A DNA stretch of 64,000 bases from Olsenella_K sp050953285 (GCA_050953285.1 JBMNMK010000001.1:62001-126000), one strand, 5' to 3'. Positions 19,347-28,289 are shown, counted from the stretch's first letter. Notes: generated from the sequence alone by a model not told the origin. A program made the numbers and translations.

Positions 19347-19625
19347 TTAGCCACGGTTGCGGCCACCACGGCTGGAAACCACGGAAACCGTGTAAGGAAG
19401 AAGATCCATGACACGTGCGCGCTTGATGGCAAGCGCGATATCGTGCTGATGTTGCGTGCAAGCGCCAGTGACGCGACGAGGCTTAATCTTGCCACGGTCG
19501 GTCATGAACTTACGGAGAAGCTGCACATCTTTATAGTCGATGTACTCGGTGTTCTCCTTGCAGAACTGGCAGTACTTGCGGCGCGGCTGACGCTGAAAAT
19601 CTTGCTTCTGACGACGCTGAGCCAT
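19347..19625 (-). CDS. rpsR: Ribosomal protein S18
   Basis: Small-subunit protein that pairs with S6. The 92 residues include KYCQFCKEN, IDYKDVQLLRKFMTDRGKI and CTQHQHDIALAIKRAR. The CxxC plus a later Cys fit the zinc-binding form of S18. AAAGG lies 11 bases before ATG 19625; the longer upstream frame is not needed. It sits between ssb and the DUF2232 gene. Confidence 0.97.
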   Translation of the reverse strand: MAQRRQKQDFQRQPRRKYCQFCKENTEYIDYKDVQLLRKFMTDRGKIKPRRVTGACTQHQHDIALAIKRARVMDLLPYTVSVVSSRGGRNRG

Positions 19626-19666
19626 GTCACAATGCCTTTCTCTGGGCACCATCTGGTGCCACCTAA

Positions 19667-20134
19667 TTAGAACGGAATCTCCTCGTCATAAACATCCGAT
19701 GAAGGAGGCTCACTGACAGGAGTTGAGGCATTTTGAGAAGCCGCCTGCGGTGCACTGTAAGACGGTCTGTTATAAGAAGAGTCCTGATAGCCACCATCTT
19801 GGCCGTTGCGAGGAGACATGAACTCAATCTCATCTACAACAACCTCGAGCTTGCTTCTCCTCTGCCCATCACGCTCCCACGAGCTGTAGCGAAGCTTGCC
19901 TTCAATGGCAACTTTGGATCCTTTTCTCAAGAAGCGACTTAAAGCGTCAGCACGGGCACCAAAAACAACGCAGTCCACAAAGTTAGGAACATCTTCCCAT
20001 TCATTTGTTTGCGGATTACGACGACGATCATTCACCGCAACACCGAAGGTCAAGACCTGTGTAGCACTGCTCGTAGAGCGGAGCTCAGGATCACGTGTCA
20101 GATTGCCAGAAATGTTTACCCTGTTGATGCTCAT
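19667..20134 (-). CDS. ssb: Single-stranded DNA-binding protein
   Basis: OB-fold protein protecting ssDNA and recruiting partners through its C-terminus. MSINRVNISGNLTRDPELR opens the OB fold (about residues 1-105), followed by a Ser/Gln/Tyr-rich linker and the acidic tip DEEIPF, the partner-docking motif. ATG 20134 is preferred; an in-frame GTG at 20143 is an alternative. The gene lies between rpsF and rpsR, the standard order. Confidence 0.96.
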   Translation of the reverse strand: MSINRVNISGNLTRDPELRSTSSATQVLTFGVAVNDRRRNPQTNEWEDVPNFVDCVVFGARADALSRFLRKGSKVAIEGKLRYSSWERDGQRRSKLEVVVDEIEFMSPRNGQDGGYQDSSYNRPSYSAPQAASQNASTPVSEPPSSDVYDEEIPF

Positions 20135-20183
20135 TGTCACCACTGCCTCTCATTTATGGGCGTAATACGCCCAATTACCATGC

Positions 20184-20477
20184 TTACTCTTTGTCGTCAC
20201 GACGAACGACCATGTGACGCTTCACTGCGTCATTGATGCGCAGAACTCGGTCGAGCTCGGCGATCTGGGTTGGATCTGCATGGAAGTTGATGAGGGTATA
20301 GTCACCCTCGTTGAGGCCGTCGATCTCATAGGCGAGCTTGCGCTTACCCCAATCCTCGACGCTGTCAATGGTGCCGCCATCGGTGGTTACTGCCACCTCG
20401 ATACGCTTGGAAACGCCAGCACGGGTCTCCACAGTTGCAGCAGGATCGACAAAATACAGCAGTTCATAAGCCTTCAT
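20184..20477 (-). CDS. rpsF: Ribosomal protein S6
   Basis: The 97 residues begin MKAYELLYFVDPAA and contain WGKRKLAYEI and GDYTLINF, typical of S6, which heterodimerises with S18. AAAGGAGGTGAC precedes ATG 20477, which fixes the start; the open frame extends another 57 codons upstream without a ribosome site. First gene of its cluster. Confidence 0.97.
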   Translation of the reverse strand: MKAYELLYFVDPAATVETRAGVSKRIEVAVTTDGGTIDSVEDWGKRKLAYEIDGLNEGDYTLINFHADPTQIAELDRVLRINDAVKRHMVVRRDDKE

Positions 20478-20904
20478 ACTGTCACCTCCTTTGGGCTCAT
20501 GGCTCCGGGACGTGAAGGTTTGCACCCGAAGCAGGAAAGGTACGGTCTGACATCCTATCACACCAGCTTGCACGGATGCTGAACTGATTTCCTCTCCTAA
20601 TAACTTCCTTGCAGTCCACACAAACAACCTACATGATGCGTCGGACAACTATTTGCTAGCCACTTGCACCAATTTGGCACGTATAACTTCTATAGCCCAT
20701 CTACCTGCCACTACTCGCCTATCTTTGGAAAATTCCATTTTGTCTTTAGTCTAATGGCGGCCTGCAAAGAGGTGCCCGAGCAGGTAGCACGCATTTCTCT
20801 TATATAGAGAAAGAACGGCGCCTAGAGAGCGCCGTTCATGCATACTTTGCACTATTCCTAGAGAGCGGTGTTTGCTTAACACCCCACTCCCCTTTTCTTA
20901 ACGC
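20478..20904. promoter_or_regulatory. Gap upstream of rpsF with a terminator at its far end
   Basis: No gene is seen in these 427 bp. The part next to rpsF should hold its promoter; no canonical boxes were certain. The stem-loop at 20813-20837 belongs to the preceding gene. Confidence 0.5.
20813..20837 (-). terminator. Terminator of the DUF4013 gene
   Basis: GAACGGCGC / GCGCCGTTC, 9-bp stem and 7-base loop, followed on the minus strand by TTTCTCTAT. It lies about 70 bp beyond the stop of the membrane protein gene at 20905. Confidence 0.8.
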
Positions 20905-22269
20905 TTATACCGTCTGACCATCACCTTTAGTGCTTTCTTCGGTATCTGCATCCGCCTTAGGCGTATCCTCAGACGTTTTCTGCTCATTCGAGAAATCTAT
21001 GGGTTCTGGTGCCGCAATAGGATCAAGGCGAGCAACAGGATCATCTGAATCTAAGAACTCCTTCAGTGATTGACTCTCCTGACCAGCAATTGCCTCATGC
21101 GGTGCAGGTGCAGAATCGGTGACAGAATCTTGACCGTCTTTTGGCGCAGCCTCTTCAGCAGCAACATCCTCAGGTGCCTTTTCAGTGAGAGTATCGTCTG
21201 TGGGTACTGCAGGAGCAGCAGTCTCCGCAGGCGTTGCAGGTGTGGCAGGCACGGCGGGTTGCGCAGCCACGACAGGTGCCGCAGGCGCAACTGACGTAGC
21301 TGGTGCGACATCAGGTGCTGTTGCGGCTTCCTCTGGCACGTATTCGGACGCGCTTGGAGCGCTGGTATTTCTCGCCTGAGCATCCGTAGGGATGTGCTGT
21401 GTCGTATTTGTGGTCTCGGTTATAAACGGCGGCAGTGGATCTTTGCTTGCACCCCACTGCGGGACATTGAACTGCCGATACCACAGACCCACCGCGGTGG
21501 TCGTGAGGAGGTTCGCTATGGTTGAGAGGACAAAATATATAAATACTGCAATGATAATCAGTGGTAGAGCAGCGCTTATCATCCCGATGATTTCACTGAT
21601 GATATAGGGATCAAGCTCGGTGGCGTAACCACCAAATGCGCCGTATTGCAGATCGATCATGTATCCAAATCTCATAAGGTTGGGGAGTGCCTGCGCGAGG
21701 ATAATGACGAACATGATCACACCGAATATGACATAAATGCATCCTGCCAAAAGCTTGATACCAACTATGCGCATGATGCCACCAAAATCATGTTTGAGCA
21801 TTTCAATTATCTTATCGGGCACATATCCAGCGGATACACTCTGATAGATTGTGGCCCTCAACATGATTACGATACTTACAATAGAATAAATAAGAAAGGC
21901 AACTTCACTCAAAAAGGTGATGAAGTTTGAAAGACCTTCATTTGAATCTGGGACTATGTTGTCGAGCAACATAAATATGACGCCTAAAGCTGCAGCCCAA
22001 CCAAGATTTGCCACAAAGCCTCTAAAACCGCTGGCTATGCAGCTGCCCACACCCACATCTTTTTGCTTTGGAGCAGAATCCACACCCCATGCGGTGAGCC
22101 GCGCCCATTCAAGCGCATAACCTTTGCGCGCAAGCGCGCCAAAGATTGGTACAAACTGTGCCACTGAAAGCACAAGCACGGGCTTCATCCAGCCCTTCTC
22201 TTGTGTGAGAAGCTTCCAGGATCTTGAGAGATAGTGGGTAGAAGAGAATCCCAAGTTATTGTTTGACAT
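20905..22269 (-). CDS. DUF4013-like multi-pass membrane protein with Ala/Pro/Glu-rich tail
   Basis: The 454-residue protein has a membrane domain of about 300 residues with roughly six helices and the segment ARKGYALEWARLTAWG near the N-terminus, a pattern common in DUF4013 proteins of Coriobacteriia. The remaining 150 or so residues are Ala/Pro/Val repeats followed by an acidic, Ser/Asp-rich end, probably disordered and cytoplasmic. GCAGGAGGATAC precedes ATG 22269. Function unknown. Confidence 0.7.
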   Translation of the reverse strand: MSNNNLGFSSTHYLSRSWKLLTQEKGWMKPVLVLSVAQFVPIFGALARKGYALEWARLTAWGVDSAPKQKDVGVGSCIASGFRGFVANLGWAAALGVIFMLLDNIVPDSNEGLSNFITFLSEVAFLIYSIVSIVIMLRATIYQSVSAGYVPDKIIEMLKHDFGGIMRIVGIKLLAGCIYVIFGVIMFVIILAQALPNLMRFGYMIDLQYGAFGGYATELDPYIISEIIGMISAALPLIIIAVFIYFVLSTIANLLTTTAVGLWYRQFNVPQWGASKDPLPPFITETTNTTQHIPTDAQARNTSAPSASEYVPEEAATAPDVAPATSVAPAAPVVAAQPAVPATPATPAETAAPAVPTDDTLTEKAPEDVAAEEAAPKDGQDSVTDSAPAPHEAIAGQESQSLKEFLDSDDPVARLDPIAAPEPIDFSNEQKTSEDTPKADADTEESTKGDGQTV

Positions 22270-22385
22270 GTATCCTCCTGCGTCTGAACGACTTTCATAA
22301 GGATACACGAAGCGCAAAGCATCTTAGTAAGCTGCTTATAAATTAAGATACCTGTTGTTATTTGGGGTAAGAAGGCGAGAAAAGA

Positions 22386-22475
22386 TGGCGGAGGAGGAGG
22401 GATTCGAACCCTCGTAGCACCGAAGTGCTAAACGGTTTTCGAGACCGCCGCATTCAACCACTCTGCCACCCCTCC
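22386..22475 (-). tRNA. tRNA-Ser (anticodon CGA)
   Basis: A long variable arm (AGCACTTCGGTGCT), GGTTCGAATCC T-arm and 7-bp acceptor stem are seen on the minus strand. The anticodon loop reads CTCGAAA, giving CGA. The CCA end is encoded (TGG at 22386-22388). Confidence 0.95.
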
Positions 22476-22527
22476 GTAAGGGTGACGCGGCGCCGCATCT
22501 CTATGATGTGACGCCGCGTGAATTTAC

Positions 22528-22618
22528 TGGCGGAGAGTCTGGGATTTGAACCCAGGATACGCTTTAGGCGTATACACGATTTCCAATCGTGCTCCTTCGG
22601 CCACTCGGACAACTCTCC
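22528..22618 (-). tRNA. tRNA-Ser (anticodon GGA)
   Basis: Minus-strand class II tRNA starting GGAGAGTTGTCCGAGTGGCC. The anticodon stem-loop ACGATTGGAAATCGT gives GGA. The long variable arm is ATACGCCTAAAGCGTAT and CCA is encoded (TGG at 22528-22530). It sits 52 bp upstream of the other tRNA-Ser in transcription order. Confidence 0.95.
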
Positions 22619-22858
22619 AGAAATACCGCGAGGGATAGTATACACGACCTCGCTTGATTAGTTCTGAGAAATTTATTGTGGACTAAATTCCACAGTTGGT
22701 GATCAGAGATTTTGCATCCCGTTTTTTTACAGTTAAGTACCAGCGTTTTTTTGAGGTAGAGCAGGGGAGTTGTGTACTTATTTTCTATTTCATAACGCCT
22801 TAATTCACGATGACATCTGCGGGATAAGGTAGTGTCTACGCGTTAGAAAAGGACTGGA

Positions 22859-23647
22859 ATGCTGAGCTATCTCTTCTCTCATACAGGGGCTAGTGACATG
22901 TCTTTAAGTATCCCATTGTGGCTCGAGCTTGCAGCGGTTGTAGTAGGCTCTATTTCGGGCATTTTAGCTGCTCAAAGGAGAGAACTTGACCTTATGGGTA
23001 CGCTTTCCCTCTCCATTATTGGAGGTCTTGGGGGAGGACTCATTAGAGATATCATTATGCAGCAGGGTGTTTATATGCTGGATTCTGTATATGCCATCCC
23101 TACTACGGTGATAGCTGGCTTTGTAGGATTCTATTTCCCAGGCATTCTCCAGCGCCACCCCCACATTCTTGAGTGGGTCGATATGATCTCCGTCGCGCTC
23201 TTTGTGGCAGTTGGTACCAATAAGGCAGTACTTTACGACGTCAATTTTGCGGGTTCAGTGCTGATGGGTGTCATTACAGGAGTTGGGGGAGGCATCTTAA
23301 GGGATATTTCTCTGGGTGAAGTACCGCGCGTGTTTAGACAGGGCAATTTCTATGCATGGTGTGCAGTGGCGGGTGCGCTTGTATACTACATTTGTATTAA
23401 GCCTGCTGACATGACACAGGTGCTGGCTGTTGTACTCTGTACTCTCGCAACAGTTGGACTGCGACGCATATCACTTCACTACAACGTTCAATCAAAAATC
23501 GGCGTCGATCTTGAGCCACGCATAGGCAGCGCCTACCACTCAATTAGGGATAAAATCCCCAAGGAGTATCCCGCCGGCGTCACTTATAGCAAGAGCGAAC
23601 ACGACACCAAGGACGATCATACATACGATCACACACAGCGCTCGTAG
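22859..23647 (+). CDS. TRIC/UPF0126 family membrane channel or transporter
   Basis: The 262 residues hold about seven membrane helices and two copies of the family signature, GGLIRDI (about residue 60) and GGGILRDISLG (about 145). The bacterial UPF0126 family shares its fold with trimeric intracellular cation channels, and some members import glycine. The charged C-terminal 55 residues (His/Asp/Lys-rich) look like a cytoplasmic tail. AAAGGACTGGA precedes ATG 22859. Single gene, convergent with typA. Confidence 0.85.
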   Translation: MLSYLFSHTGASDMSLSIPLWLELAAVVVGSISGILAAQRRELDLMGTLSLSIIGGLGGGLIRDIIMQQGVYMLDSVYAIPTTVIAGFVGFYFPGILQRHPHILEWVDMISVALFVAVGTNKAVLYDVNFAGSVLMGVITGVGGGILRDISLGEVPRVFRQGNFYAWCAVAGALVYYICIKPADMTQVLAVVLCTLATVGLRRISLHYNVQSKIGVDLEPRIGSAYHSIRDKIPKEYPAGVTYSKSEHDTKDDHTYDHTQRS

Positions 23648-23689
23648 CGCTTTAGGCGATAAGAACTTCTTGCCTAAACGGGTATGCAA

Positions 23690-23727
23690 AGACGGCAGAT
23701 GCTCCGTGAATGAACCATCTGCCGTCT
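23690..23727. terminator. Convergent terminator between the TRIC gene and typA
   Basis: AGACGGCAGATG / CATCTGCCGTCT, 12-bp perfect stem and 14-base loop. The minus side is followed by TTTGCATAC. It lies between two converging genes and probably serves both. Confidence 0.75.
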
Positions 23728-23791
23728 ACGTAACGTACTTTGTGCAGCGCTCGTGCTCGATTGGTGTTGCTGCGTGCGCTGAACTTGGGTA

Positions 23792-25636
23792 CTAGTTGTT
23801 CAGTTTTGCAACCTTACCGTGCTGCACTGCCCACTTGCGGCGCTCGACCTCTGTCAGCAGACGCTTGCGCATGCGGATGTGGTGAGGCGTAACCTCTACC
23901 AGCTCGTCGTCCATGATGTACTCCAGTGCCTCTTCCAAGGTAAACACCTTTGGCGGCGTGAGCTGGACGGCAATATCTGCAGTTGAGCTACGCTGGTTAC
24001 CCAGGCTCTTGGTACGTGCAATGTTAACCGTCATGTCTCCAGGACGGGAACGCTCGCCGACCAGCATACCCTCGTAGCACTCATCGCCCGGGCCAACAAA
24101 CAGCTGGCCGCGCTCCTGCAGGGTACCCAGCGCGTAGGCCACAGCTTTTTCTGTACTCATGGAAATCATGGCACCATTTTGGCGAACGCCGATATCACCA
24201 GCAAAGGGACCATATTCAGCAAAAGTGTGGTAGAAGACGGCGTCTCCGTGGGTGACATTCATAATGCGCGTCTTGAGACCCATAATTCCGCGGGTAGGGA
24301 TGTTGAACTCAAGATGCGTCTGGGTTGTGCCAGACTCCATGTTGGTCATAGTGCCGCCGGAGTTGCCGAAGACTTCAATAACCTTGCCCGAGTATTCCGG
24401 ATTGCACTCAACAACGGCGTTCTCAATAGGCTCGAGCGTCTGGCCATTCTCTTTCTTGAAGAGGACACGAGGACGGCCCACCTGGAACTCAAAACCCTCA
24501 CGGCGCATGGCCTCCATCAGGACGGATAGGTGCAAAATGCCGCGGCCAGCTACTTCAACGCCGGTCTTATCGGGGAGCTCCTCGATTTTCATGGTGACGT
24601 TATTCTCGCGCTCTTGCATTAAGCGCTCCTTGAGCTGACGGCCTCCCACAATATCTCCGTCGCGTCCCACCAGTGGGGAAGTGCTGGCCTCAAAAACAAT
24701 AGAAAGGGTAGGGGGATCAATTTCGATGGGGTCAAGCTCAACGGGCGTTTCTGGATCGGTATAGACATCACCAATATCTGTGTGATCAATACCCACAATA
24801 GCAGCAATGTCTCCAGCTTCCGCCTGCTTGCACTCCTTGCGACCAAGGTAGTCAAACGTGAAGAGCTGCTTGACTTGAGCCATGGTACGCGAGCCGTCAT
24901 TTTTTACCACGAGGATATTGTCACCATCGTGAATAGTGCCTGAGTAGATACGACCAATGCCAATGCGTCCCACGTAGTCTGAGTGATCAATGGTCACGCA
25001 CTGCATGGCCAAAGGACCATCCAGATCAACGTCGGGAGCAGGCATTTCATTCACGATCATATCGAGCAGGGGATACATATCCATGTTGCCATCGTCTGGC
25101 GTCAGACGTGCATATCCGTTCACCGCAGACGCGTAGACAACATGCTCCATAGCAAACTCAAGCTGCTGGTCAGTAGCGCCCAAATCCATCATGAGGTCAA
25201 GGGACTGATTGAGTGCGTTCTCGGGATTTGCGCCCTCGCGGTCAATCTTATTCACAACAACCATGACCTGGAGTTTTGCAGCAATAGCGTGACGCAAAAC
25301 AAAACGTGTCTGCGGCATAGGGCCTTCTGCAGCATCAACTAAGAGAAGGGCACCGTCGGCCATCTTGAGGACGCGCTCGACCTCTCCACCAAAGTCTGCA
25401 TGGCCAGGTGTATCAATAACATTGATCTTAACGCCCTTATATTCAATAGAGATATTCTTGGAGAGAATCGTGATGCCGCGCTCACGCTCCTGGTCATTGG
25501 AGTCAAGAACACGCTCTTGAACCTGCTGACCTTCTCTAAATGCATCCGTTGCTTTCAACATACCGTCGACCAAAGTTGTCTTGCCGTGGTCAACATGGGC
25601 AATGATTGCGATGTTTCTAATACTACTTTGCAGCAT
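23792..25636 (-). CDS. typA: Ribosome-associated GTPase TypA/BipA
   Basis: Translational GTPase of the EF-G/LepA class involved in ribosome assembly and stress response. The 614 residues begin with IRNIAIIAHVDHGKTTLVD (G1), switch I RERGITILSKN, DTPGHADFGGEV (G3) and VVNKIDREGA (G4). The C-terminal half has GRGILHLSVLMEAMRREGFE and the TypA-specific end EYIMDDELVEVTPHHIRMRK. ATG 25636 follows GGAACGGGGACGT. Confidence 0.97.
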   Translation of the reverse strand: MLQSSIRNIAIIAHVDHGKTTLVDGMLKATDAFREGQQVQERVLDSNDQERERGITILSKNISIEYKGVKINVIDTPGHADFGGEVERVLKMADGALLLVDAAEGPMPQTRFVLRHAIAAKLQVMVVVNKIDREGANPENALNQSLDLMMDLGATDQQLEFAMEHVVYASAVNGYARLTPDDGNMDMYPLLDMIVNEMPAPDVDLDGPLAMQCVTIDHSDYVGRIGIGRIYSGTIHDGDNILVVKNDGSRTMAQVKQLFTFDYLGRKECKQAEAGDIAAIVGIDHTDIGDVYTDPETPVELDPIEIDPPTLSIVFEASTSPLVGRDGDIVGGRQLKERLMQERENNVTMKIEELPDKTGVEVAGRGILHLSVLMEAMRREGFEFQVGRPRVLFKKENGQTLEPIENAVVECNPEYSGKVIEVFGNSGGTMTNMESGTTQTHLEFNIPTRGIMGLKTRIMNVTHGDAVFYHTFAEYGPFAGDIGVRQNGAMISMSTEKAVAYALGTLQERGQLFVGPGDECYEGMLVGERSRPGDMTVNIARTKSLGNQRSSTADIAVQLTPPKVFTLEEALEYIMDDELVEVTPHHIRMRKRLLTEVERRKWAVQHGKVAKLNN

Positions 25637-25715
25637 ACGTCCCCGTTCCTATTCCTCACAACGTGTGACTGTTAACACATTTGCATGACAAATTTTGATT
25701 GATAATACGTTTTTA

Positions 25716-26168
25716 TTACCCCAGGAGCTCCTCGACGACGCCAGCCGGAGCTGGATCTGTCCACGCAAAATCATCCCCAGCTCCCTTATTGTTGATGTAG
25801 CAGTAGGCGGAATAGCTGGTGCGTCCGCGCTCACCAAACTCAACAATCAGAGCATCTTGGTAAGCCCCAGACTCATCTGCAATGGCACCTTCATAGGCAA
25901 TGGCATATCTTACCGCGCGTTGGTCGCCGGACGCATTCTTTAACTCTCTCACTTTGTCATGCGCGGCATAAGCAAGTTGCTCTGGCCCATCATCTGAAAA
26001 CTCAAAGGCGAGGTTCTGGCCATCATTAGTCTCTACAACAAGCAAGACATTTAAGATACCGGTATCAGCAAGCACATCAAGCGCGTCACCTAAGAGTGAG
26101 CTGGTAAGAGCATCAAGTTCAGGTGATATATCCCCGTTTTGACCCTCTATCTGTTCTTGATCTGTCAT
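25716..26168 (-). CDS. Conserved hypothetical protein, acidic, 150 residues
   Basis: I do not recognise this family. The protein is acidic, soluble, without signal peptide or membrane segments. The second half alternates beta-like segments (VRYAIAYEGAI, DALIVEFGERGR, SAYCYINNKG) and ends in EELLG. AAGGTAAAGGTAT precedes ATG 26168. It is 79 bp upstream of typA on the same strand, so it may be co-transcribed with it. Confidence 0.65.
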   Translation of the reverse strand: MTDQEQIEGQNGDISPELDALTSSLLGDALDVLADTGILNVLLVVETNDGQNLAFEFSDDGPEQLAYAAHDKVRELKNASGDQRAVRYAIAYEGAIADESGAYQDALIVEFGERGRTSYSAYCYINNKGAGDDFAWTDPAPAGVVEELLG

Positions 26169-26332
26169 ATACCTTTACCTTCGGTTTATACACGTTTCTC
26201 AATATCTTGCACATGCTACCCCCATATCTGGGCAGCGAGTGTGCTTAATGCCAAATATGAAGAGATTTCTGTGAGTCCTACATGTAAGGTTTAGAGGCTC
26301 TCCACACTTGCCCACGCGCTCATGCAGACTAC

Positions 26333-27061
26333 CTAGTGAAGCAGTTGAATCACTATGATAGTTATGAGACACGCTGCAAGCACAATCACAGCTGGCACCC
26401 AGGGATTGATGGCAGGTTTTTCCGGCTCTTCTTTCTGCTGAGACAGATAGCTCCCAATAACGTCAGAGACTATCTGACGCGTGCGCTCATCTGCTTCATG
26501 CTGTTTCTCCTCCGCCTCACGCGCGGCCTCAAGCTCAGGATCCGCGAGCTCACCTTCTAGCTCAATTTCCTCTGGCTTGGTATACTCCTGGATCTTTTCC
26601 AGTGCCTCAGACATCTGCTTCATCTGCAAGGTCTTTGCTTGTCCGTCCTGCGCGAGAATATCAAGTTTCTTGGCAAGCTCTGCCACTTCTGCAACGCTAG
26701 CAGGTCTTTGATCAGCGCTCATCTGTATGCCAAGGCGCGCGTAATAGGTGAGAGCCTCCGCCTCTGAACACTCGTGCTCCTGAGCGTATGCAATTACGGT
26801 ATCTTTGATATCCGCAGGGGCCAAAAGAATTCCAGCGTTCTGAGTGGAACCTTGCGTTGACATGCTTTCAATCTGCGCTTCAATCTTTGCAATGTCATCC
26901 GTTGAGAGTGGTCGACCAGCACCTTCTACTTCAATGCCTGCTCGGGCAAAGTGACTCATAGCCTCGGCCTTAGTGCACTGATGCTCTTCTGCATATGCCT
27001 GTATTTTCTCGTTAATGTCCTCTGGCATACGCATGCTGAACGTCGTTAACTTTTTAGGCAT
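26333..27061 (-). CDS. Tandem ribbon-helix-helix protein with coiled coil and C-terminal membrane anchor
   Basis: The 242 residues contain two copies of a short ribbon-helix-helix-like unit: TTFSMRMPEDINEKIQAYAE (about 6-25) with CTKAEAMSHFARAGIE, and ILLAPADIKDTVIAYAQEH (about 78-96) with CSEAEALTYYARLGIQ. A long charged helix rich in Glu/Lys/Gln (about 125-210) follows, then one hydrophobic helix (about 221-241) at the very C-terminus. A DNA-binding fold tethered to the membrane by a tail anchor is unusual. The start ATG 27061 has AAGGAG upstream; an extra 24 codons in frame are unlikely. Four GTATTAC heptamers lie in the 91-170 bp ahead of it. Binding to DNA is inference. Confidence 0.7.
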   Translation of the reverse strand: MPKKLTTFSMRMPEDINEKIQAYAEEHQCTKAEAMSHFARAGIEVEGAGRPLSTDDIAKIEAQIESMSTQGSTQNAGILLAPADIKDTVIAYAQEHECSEAEALTYYARLGIQMSADQRPASVAEVAELAKKLDILAQDGQAKTLQMKQMSEALEKIQEYTKPEEIELEGELADPELEAAREAEEKQHEADERTRQIVSDVIGSYLSQQKEEPEKPAINPWVPAVIVLAACLITIIVIQLLH

Positions 27062-27151
27062 GAGTCCTACTCCTTGCTCATCATGAAATATCGTGCGGAA
27101 TATTTCCTCAAAGGGGCATAATACATATCCCACTACATCTGTTTGTGTGCG

Positions 27152-27231
27152 GTATTACATACTAGCATTGTAGTACGACCATGTATTACTGCAGGTTCTT
27201 AGATGTATTACCCATATTCTGAGCGTATTAC
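27152..27231. promoter_or_regulatory. Array of four direct GTATTAC heptamers
   Basis: Identical heptamers at 27152-27158, 27183-27189, 27205-27211 and 27225-27231, all in the same orientation and spaced 31, 22 and 20 bp, close to whole helical turns. They lie upstream of the tandem ribbon-helix-helix gene, so they look like an operator array, possibly for autoregulation. Confidence 0.6.
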
Positions 27232-27337
27232 ATAAAGCGTAAGGGAACCTTAGGATCGTGATGGGGTACACACGTTGAGGCTGAGGGTGAGTCCGCTCAT
27301 ATCTTCTAAATAACAAATTATTTTGAGTGATAAAAAA

Positions 27338-27360
27338 AGGGCTGGAGTTTATCCAGCCCT
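27338..27360 (-). terminator. Terminator of tRNA-Ala
   Basis: AGGGCTGGA / TCCAGCCCT, 9-bp stem with a 5-base loop, followed on the minus strand by seven T. It lies 11 bp beyond the tRNA. Confidence 0.9.
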
Positions 27361-27370
27361 GACAGATTCA

Positions 27371-27446
27371 TGGTGGAGACAATGGGGTTCGAACCCACGA
27401 CCTCAGGCTTGCAAAGCCCGCGCTCTCCCAGCTGAGCTATGTCCCC
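27371..27446 (-). tRNA. tRNA-Ala (anticodon TGC)
   Basis: Minus strand begins GGGGACATAGCTCAGCTGGG. The anticodon loop in GGGCTTTGCAAGCC gives TGC. The T arm is GTGGGTTCGAACCC and CCA is encoded (TGG at 27371-27373). Confidence 0.97.
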
Positions 27447-27462
27447 GTTCATCATCCTGTTC

Positions 27463-27507
27463 AATAAACGCCCCAGCGGCGACTCTGCTCACGCTGGGGC
27501 GTTTATT
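27463..27507. terminator. 16-bp inverted repeat between tRNA-Ile and tRNA-Ala
   Basis: AATAAACGCCCCAGCG / CGCTGGGGCGTTTATT, perfect over 16 bp with a 13-base loop. The outer AATAAA/TTTATT makes it look like a bidirectional terminator, which would separate the two tRNA genes into different transcripts. A processing stem in a shared precursor is the alternative. Confidence 0.65.
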
Positions 27508-27517
27508 ATCAAGGAAG

Positions 27518-27594
27518 TGGTGGGCCCGACAAGGTTCGAACTTGTGACCTCCCGGTTATCAGCCGGACGCTCTGACCAACTGAGCTACGGGCCC
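27518..27594 (-). tRNA. tRNA-Ile (anticodon GAT)
   Basis: Minus strand begins GGGCCCGTAGCTCAGTTGG. The anticodon stem-loop CCGGCTGATAACCGG gives GAT, the usual AUC/AUU decoder. CCA is encoded (TGG at 27518-27520). It lies upstream of tRNA-Ala, as in many rRNA spacers, but no rRNA is present here. Confidence 0.97.
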
Positions 27595-27767
27595 ATCCGC
27601 GAGAAAACAGATTACGCTGCAATGGGTTTCATGTCAACAAGTATTTTTGAAACTCGTACAGTTTTCTTAAGGGGGTACATAAAGTGTTCATTTTTCCTTA
27701 TAAGACATGCTGGTATAGGGAAAATCTGTTATACCGTGTTCCACACTGAGTTGAGAGAAAGAATCAA

Positions 27768-28289
27768 ATGGATTTAACACGCATGGACATAGAAACGGTA
27801 GTTGTTGGGTCAGGGCCTGTTTCCTCTATGGTTATCTTGAGACCTCGTAACAGGGTCAACTCCACCATGCAACTGCCTATTCGTATAGGCAGCGTAGAAG
27901 CAGCAGCTATCAGTGTTGGTATAGAGGGCTCAGGGAAATCTCGCCCTCTCACACATGACCTTCTGAATACCGTTATCACGCGCCTTGGCGGGCGGCTGGT
28001 GAATATTGTTATTAACAACGTCGAGGGCACAACGTTTTATGCACAGCTCAAAATTCTCCTGCCATCAGGAGATACCATTGCGGTTGATTCTCGGCCATCT
28101 GACGCCCTTGCATTATCCGTGCGTGAACATGTACCCATTTTTGCTACACAAGAGGTCTTAGACACCGCTGCATTGCCTGATTTTGGCGGCGTTGAAGCAG
28201 ACGAGAAGCGCGAGGAGATGGCGCGCTTCCATGAGTTTGTTGAGAACCTGGATCCTAGTGACTTCAATCCTGATAACGACGCCACGTAG
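27768..28289 (+). CDS. Bifunctional nuclease family protein (DUF151)
   Basis: The 173 residues match the bifunctional nuclease (BFN/DUF151) family. Signatures seen are LPIRIGSVEAAAI, RPLTHDLL, FYAQLKI and the core DSRPSDALALSVR followed by PIFAT. Family members have RNase and DNase activity in plants; the bacterial role is not settled. The acidic C-terminal end (about 140-173) is variable. ATG 27768 is preceded by GAGAGAAAG. Single rightward gene between leftward tRNAs and gyrA. Confidence 0.85.
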   Translation: MDLTRMDIETVVVGSGPVSSMVILRPRNRVNSTMQLPIRIGSVEAAAISVGIEGSGKSRPLTHDLLNTVITRLGGRLVNIVINNVEGTTFYAQLKILLPSGDTIAVDSRPSDALALSVREHVPIFATQEVLDTAALPDFGGVEADEKREEMARFHEFVENLDPSDFNPDNDAT

